The notes under the pieces: model-generated | Told to the model about the DNA's origin: nothing | The model's input: only the letters and a program-made list of their open reading frames with translations | Databases searched by the model: none | Source: an uncultured Oscillospiraceae bacterium | Lineage (GTDB): Bacteria > Bacillota > Clostridia > Oscillospirales > Oscillospiraceae | Direction of reading: 5' to 3' | DNA length: 15,694 bases | Assembly: GCA_910587505.1 (NCBI GenBank) | Contig: CAJULD010000058.1 | Span: 1 to 15,694 of the forward strand | Translations under genes and position numbers: made by a program | In this document: positions 13,279-15,694 of the stretch, one piece after another | Position numbering within the stretch: the first letter of the stretch is position 1 | Layout: each line of letters opens with the position of its first letter

Positions 13279-13307
13279 TTGCAAAACCCCTGGGAATCTG
13301 ATAGAAT
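13279..13307 (+). promoter_or_regulatory. Sigma-A promoter of the membrane protein gene
   Basis: TTGCAA (13279-13284), 17-base spacer, TAGAAT (13302-13307), 66 bases before the start codon of the following gene. Confidence 0.7.
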
Positions 13308-13372
13308 AATTCAGCGTCCTGCCGTCAGGCGGGATATTCCACTGCGTCATTATCCGTTGGAGGTTGCAATAC

Positions 13373-14152
13373 ATGTCTAAAAAACCAATCAGCCAAAAAC
13401 ACGCAGACAGGGAAAAGGTGGAAAACCGCACCCTGAGCCGCGTCTACTATGTATTCCTGCTGGGCCTGGCCGCCGAGTGTTATCTGTTTCTGGTTTACCG
13501 GTGCTACGCCTGGGGAACGGTGAAGTCCACGCTTGCCTGGCACAGGGTGCTGACCGTTGGGACCTGGCTGGGTCTGGCGGCGCTGATTGCCGGGATTGTC
13601 GTGGGATTGCTGAAGCGGCAGGACCGGAAAATCCGTACCATCATGACATGGGTGGCCGGCGTGGGCACCTTCTTCCTGGTGACCGGCTGGGTCATGACCC
13701 GGTTCTTTACCGGCGGTGCGGGCGTGACCGCGATGTGCATTCTGGTGCCGATTCTGGCTGTGCTGGCGCTGGTATACCTGCTCTATCAGCATGAATGTGC
13801 GCTGAGCACAGTGGTACTCAGCGGGGCGATGTTCAGCATTTGGCTGCGGGGCGCGTCGGCCGGTTCCGGCCGCTGGCAGCTGCCGGTGATCGTCGGATGC
13901 GTTGTGGTGGCGGCGGCTCTGGCGGCAGCCATTGTCCTTGCGGACCGGGCCAGGAAAGCCGGCGGCAGGCTGTGGGGCGTCCGCGTTTTCTCCGTGGAGT
14001 GCGATTACCGCATTGTGTACGCCGTGCTGGCCGTGGCGGCCGTGGCGGTATTGGCGGCGGCGGTGCTGCCTGCTGCCGTCTACTATCTGATGTGGGGACT
14101 GGGCGTGCTGCTGTTTGCGGAGCTTGCTTTCTATACCACGAAGCTGATGTAA
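13373..14152 (+). CDS. Polytopic membrane protein of unknown function
   Basis: A 259-residue protein I do not recognise. A basic, cytoplasm-like N-terminus (residues 1-23) is followed by seven or eight hydrophobic segments, at about 25-43, 61-80, 92-110, 116-138, 143-158, 171-190 and 214-252 (the last long enough for two passes). Positive charges (KRQDRKIR at 81-88, DRARKAGGR at 191-199) fall between segments as expected for cytoplasmic loops. There are no catalytic or transporter motifs I can name. The ATG at 13373 has TTGGAGG at nine bases' spacing; an upstream in-frame TTG is not preferred. It is a single-gene unit with its own promoter and a strong terminator, next to mreB, so a cell-envelope role is possible but only suggested by position. 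Confidence 0.85.
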   Translation: MSKKPISQKHADREKVENRTLSRVYYVFLLGLAAECYLFLVYRCYAWGTVKSTLAWHRVLTVGTWLGLAALIAGIVVGLLKRQDRKIRTIMTWVAGVGTFFLVTGWVMTRFFTGGAGVTAMCILVPILAVLALVYLLYQHECALSTVVLSGAMFSIWLRGASAGSGRWQLPVIVGCVVVAAALAAAIVLADRARKAGGRLWGVRVFSVECDYRIVYAVLAVAAVAVLAAAVLPAAVYYLMWGLGVLLFAELAFYTTKLM

Positions 14153-14176
14153 GCAGTAAAGAATTGCTTTAATCTG

Positions 14177-14215
14177 TCAGAAGCGCTATCCTCACGGATA
14201 GCGCTTCTGATTTTT
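14177..14215 (+). terminator. Strong intrinsic terminator
   Basis: A perfect 15-bp stem (14177-14191/14196-14210) with loop TCAC is followed by TTTTT (14211-14215). It ends the membrane-protein transcript. Confidence 0.92.
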
Positions 14216-14239
14216 CTTCTGCAGGCTGTCCGGCGCTGC

Positions 14240-14268
14240 GCATAATTTGTCCGGCGCGGTGCACACTA
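14240..14268 (+). promoter_or_regulatory. Possible sporulation-type (sigma-F/G-like) promoter
   Basis: GCATA (14240-14244) and CACACTA (14262-14268) separated by 17 bases resemble the sigma-G/F pattern GHATR-N17/18-CATnHTA, with one mismatch in the -10 part. No good sigma-A promoter is visible between the terminator at 14215 and the gene. The match is short and may be chance. Confidence 0.3.
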
Positions 14269-14313
14269 TCTCTGGCAGGACCCAAACCCAATGAAACGAG
14301 GAGGAACAACCTT

Positions 14314-14505
14314 ATGAGCAATTGCACGAACAGCGGCTGCGCCTGCACGCCGAACCGCTCCATCCACTGCACCGTCAATTCCTGCGCCCATCACTGCAAG
14401 AACGAGCAGTATTGCGGCCTGGACGCCATCCAGGTGGGCACCCACGAGGCCAATCCCACCATGGACCAGTGCACCGACTGCCAGAGCTTCAAGCTGATGC
14501 AGTAA
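14314..14505 (+). CDS. Small Cys-rich DUF1540 protein
   Basis: A 63-residue protein with nine cysteines (residues 4, 9, 11, 19, 24, 28, 34, 53, 56). The arrangement C-x4-C-x3-C-x5-C, then AIQVG and a final CxxCxSF, fits DUF1540, a small family common in Clostridia and Bacilli, probably metal-binding through the cysteines. Function is not established; some clostridial members are associated with spores. GAGGAGG lies nine bases before the ATG. It stands alone after a strong terminator, with a possible sporulation-type promoter upstream, which is weak evidence for a spore link. I am sure the gene is real, fairly sure of the family and unsure of the role. Confidence 0.85.
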   Translation: MSNCTNSGCACTPNRSIHCTVNSCAHHCKNEQYCGLDAIQVGTHEANPTMDQCTDCQSFKLMQ

Positions 14506-14561
14506 CCGGTCCGCCGGCTGGTAAGGCCGGCGATACATATCGCGGTCCACCTGGTATCTGC

Positions 14562-14587
14562 ATACTTTTTCCTGAAAGAAAAAGTAT
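14562..14587. repeat. Palindrome ATACTTTTTC/GAAAAAGTAT
   Basis: A perfect 10-bp inverted repeat (14562-14571/14578-14587) with a 6-base loop lies between the DUF1540 gene and the permease pair. No T-run follows on either strand. The right arm plus CA also occurs at 7333-7344, which suggests a dispersed palindromic repeat of this genome that could act as a weak terminator. Confidence 0.5.
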
Positions 14588-14661
14588 CAAAAAGGACTTA
14601 TTAAGAAGCTGACAAATCATGGCCATGAACACAGGCTCTTACCGGGAAGGGGGATGGAAGT

Positions 14662-15018
14662 ATGACGGACAGGCGAAAAAACCAGCTGTCGGGAGCCGCG
14701 GGCGGACTGCTCAGCGGTCTGTTTGGCGGAGGCGGAGGCATGGTGCTGCTGCCGCTGCTGGCCAAATGGCGGCGGCTGGAGGGCCGGAAGGCCTTCGCCA
14801 CCTGCGTGGCAATTATTTTTCCCATGTGCTGCGTCTCGGCGGCGGTATATCTGTGGCAGGTTCGGCCAGAGTTCGGACTGCTGTGGCCCTATCTGGCGGG
14901 CGGCGTCGCGGGCGGCGTGGTGGGCGGGATCACCTTTCAGAAGGTGCCGGTGTGGATTCTGAAAATCATTTTCGGGCTGTTCCTGCTGTACGGCGGGGTG
15001 AGGTATCTGCTATGGTAG
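14662..15018 (+). CDS. Half-size TauE/SafE family permease, first subunit
   Basis: A 118-residue membrane protein matching one repeat of the TauE/SafE (DUF81) permease family, whose members export sulfite, sulfonates or related anions and usually have about 250 residues with two such repeats. Features are the Gly-rich start SGAAGGLLSGLFGGGGG (10-26), the following hydrophobic segments (about 24-33, 46-65, 73-92, 97-117) and the closing motif GLFLLYGGVRYLL (105-117). The ATG has an AAGGGGG-type ribosome site. Its stop codon overlaps the start of the second half by seven bases, so the two are translationally coupled and probably form a heterodimer. Substrate unknown. Confidence 0.88.
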   Translation: MTDRRKNQLSGAAGGLLSGLFGGGGGMVLLPLLAKWRRLEGRKAFATCVAIIFPMCCVSAAVYLWQVRPEFGLLWPYLAGGVAGGVVGGITFQKVPVWILKIIFGLFLLYGGVRYLLW

Positions 15019-15392
15019 AATGGGTGCTGCCGTTTCTGACGGCGCTGGGAACCGGGGCCCTGTCCAGCTGGGGCGTCGGCGGCGGGACGCTGCTGCTGGT
15101 GTGCATGACGCTGTTTCTGGGGGTAGGGCACCGGGAGGCGCAGGCAATCAATCTGTTGTTTTTCCTCCCCACGGCGGGAATCAGTCTGTTGTTTCACCGG
15201 AAAAACGGATATCTGGATCAGGAGACGTGGAAGGAGGCGGCGCTGCCGGGCACGGCGGCGGCGCTGGCCGGCGCTGTGCTGTCCATGGCGGTGGACGTCT
15301 CCCTGCTGCGGAAACCTTTTGGACTGTTCCTCCTGTATGGAGGTGCTTCCATGCTGTTCAGCGGCATCAGGCGGCGGGACCGGGCCGCCTGA
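15012..15392 (+). CDS. Half-size TauE/SafE family permease, second subunit
   Basis: A 126-residue membrane protein, the partner repeat of the TauE/SafE fold. Its N-terminus LTALGTGALSSWGVGGGTLL (9-28) parallels the Gly-rich start of the first half, and GLFLLYGGASMLFSG (104-118) nearly duplicates the end of the first half, showing descent from an internal duplication. Hydrophobic segments lie at about 5-20, 23-37, 46-62, 78-96 and 101-117. It starts at ATG 15012, inside the last codons of the first gene, with GAGG eight bases upstream; a longer frame from 14619 is a shadow of the first gene. Together the two polypeptides (244 residues) equal one ordinary TauE/SafE permease. A long hairpin covers its last codons. 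Confidence 0.88.
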   Translation: MVEWVLPFLTALGTGALSSWGVGGGTLLLVCMTLFLGVGHREAQAINLLFFLPTAGISLLFHRKNGYLDQETWKEAALPGTAAALAGAVLSMAVDVSLLRKPFGLFLLYGGASMLFSGIRRRDRAA

Positions 15393-15398
15393 TGCCGC
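15361..15398 (+). terminator. Hairpin overlapping the end of the permease pair
   Basis: A perfect 15-bp GC-rich stem (15361-15375/15384-15398) encloses the stop codon region of the second permease gene. A T-run comes only at 15420-15425, so termination may depend on the stem's strength or be partial. Confidence 0.55.
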
Positions 15399-15435
15399 CC
15401 CCAAAATAATTTCAGGTGCTTTTTTAAATTAGCCC

Positions 15436-15463
15436 TTGACAAATTGAGGAAAATGTGTATAAT
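15436..15463 (+). promoter_or_regulatory. Sigma-A promoter of tRNA-Gln
   Basis: Perfect TTGACA (15436-15441), 16-base spacer, perfect TATAAT (15458-15463), 22 bases before the tRNA. Confidence 0.9.
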
Positions 15464-15485
15464 GTTAACTGTTCGTTATGAATGT

Positions 15486-15559
15486 AGCGGGATTGTGTAA
15501 AGGTAGCACAGCGGACTCTGACTCCGTATGTGAGGGTTCGAATCCTTCTCCCGCTGCCA
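15486..15559 (+). tRNA. tRNA-Gln (anticodon CUG), CCA encoded
   Basis: Full cloverleaf of 74 bases. The acceptor stem pairs 15486-15492 with 15549-15555, with discriminator G and encoded CCA (15557-15559). The D stem is GTGT/GCAC with a short loop. The anticodon stem 15511-15515/15523-15527 holds the loop CTCTGAC, with CTG at 15518-15520, reading CAG codons. The T arm has loop TTCGAAT. It has a perfect promoter and its own terminator. Confidence 0.95.
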
Positions 15560-15563
15560 GGAT

Positions 15564-15605
15564 AAATTGACAGACCACCAGAATGGCGGTCTGTCAATTT
15601 TTACA
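15564..15605 (+). terminator. Intrinsic terminator after tRNA-Gln
   Basis: Positions 15564-15576 pair perfectly with 15588-15600. The stem extends inward past one A-C mismatch to a GAA loop, and a T-run (15598-15602) follows. Confidence 0.88.
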
Positions 15606-15641
15606 TAGGGCAACATGGTAAACACTTTGCAGGGAGCATCT

Positions 15642-15694
15642 ATGAAAGCGAAACTGATTTGTTGTGCTGTGGCAGCTGTGATGCTGCTATGCGG
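15642..15694 (+). CDS. Start of a secreted protein or lipoprotein (cut by window end)
   Basis: Only 17 full codons are present: MKAKLICCAVAAVMLLC, with the next codon beginning GG. A short basic start followed by a hydrophobic run is a signal peptide, and LLC followed by a probable Gly could be a lipobox. AGGGAG lies upstream of the ATG at good spacing. Nothing can be said of the mature protein. Confidence 0.6.
   Translation, partial: MKAKLICCAVAAVMLLC

Noticed and set aside
1..15694. CRISPR arrays, insertion sequences, integrase or phage genes
   Set aside because: No direct-repeat arrays, transposase motifs or phage-like genes were seen on either strand.

Overview
The window looks like chromosomal DNA from a GC-rich, Gram-positive gut-type Clostridia, most likely of the Oscillospiraceae (Oscillibacter/Flavonifractor-like). 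This assignment is an inference. It rests on strong AGGAGG-type ribosome binding sites, canonical sigma-A promoters, a K+-dependent membrane pyrophosphatase, a DUF1540 protein, and ComF and MreB/Mbl homologues of firmicute type. I see no phage, insertion sequence or CRISPR content.

Layout. Positions 1-371 hold a probable structured RNA on the + strand and two hairpins with U-tracts. From 9715 down to 372 every gene lies on the minus strand. In transcription order these are four tandem HAD-fold hydrolase paralogues, a phosphoglycerate mutase, an MgtC-type membrane protein, a membrane ion-pumping pyrophosphatase (HppA), a PfkB-family sugar or nucleoside kinase, and RidA with its own promoter. 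A LacI-family regulator is transcribed divergently from 10113. It is followed by comF, an mreB/mbl homologue with its own promoter, an unknown polytopic membrane protein, a Cys-rich DUF1540 protein, two overlapping half-size TauE/SafE permease genes, tRNA-Gln(CUG), and the first 17 codons of a probable secreted protein or lipoprotein cut by the window edge.

The most striking finding is the phosphoglycerate mutase at 4982-6547. It carries nearly all the catalytic and metal-binding motifs of cofactor-independent iPGM, but in circularly permuted order. The half that is normally C-terminal comes first, and the normal N-terminus (DGWGYG) begins near residue 314. The normally split phosphatase domain thereby becomes contiguous, while the phosphotransferase domain is divided between the two ends. 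One substrate-site residue is also changed (the Asp of the GRD motif is Ser).

The mutase lies 13 bases downstream of the four HAD genes. All four HADs have a DxGxT first motif, in which the usual second Asp is Gly. The HAD block has a near-consensus promoter facing the divergent lacI-type gene. ACGAAAA elements occur at both promoters, so the regulator probably controls both itself and this phosphatase/mutase block. A working model is a LacI-regulated phospho-metabolite module joining several small phosphatases to a rearranged mutase; the substrates cannot be read from the sequence.
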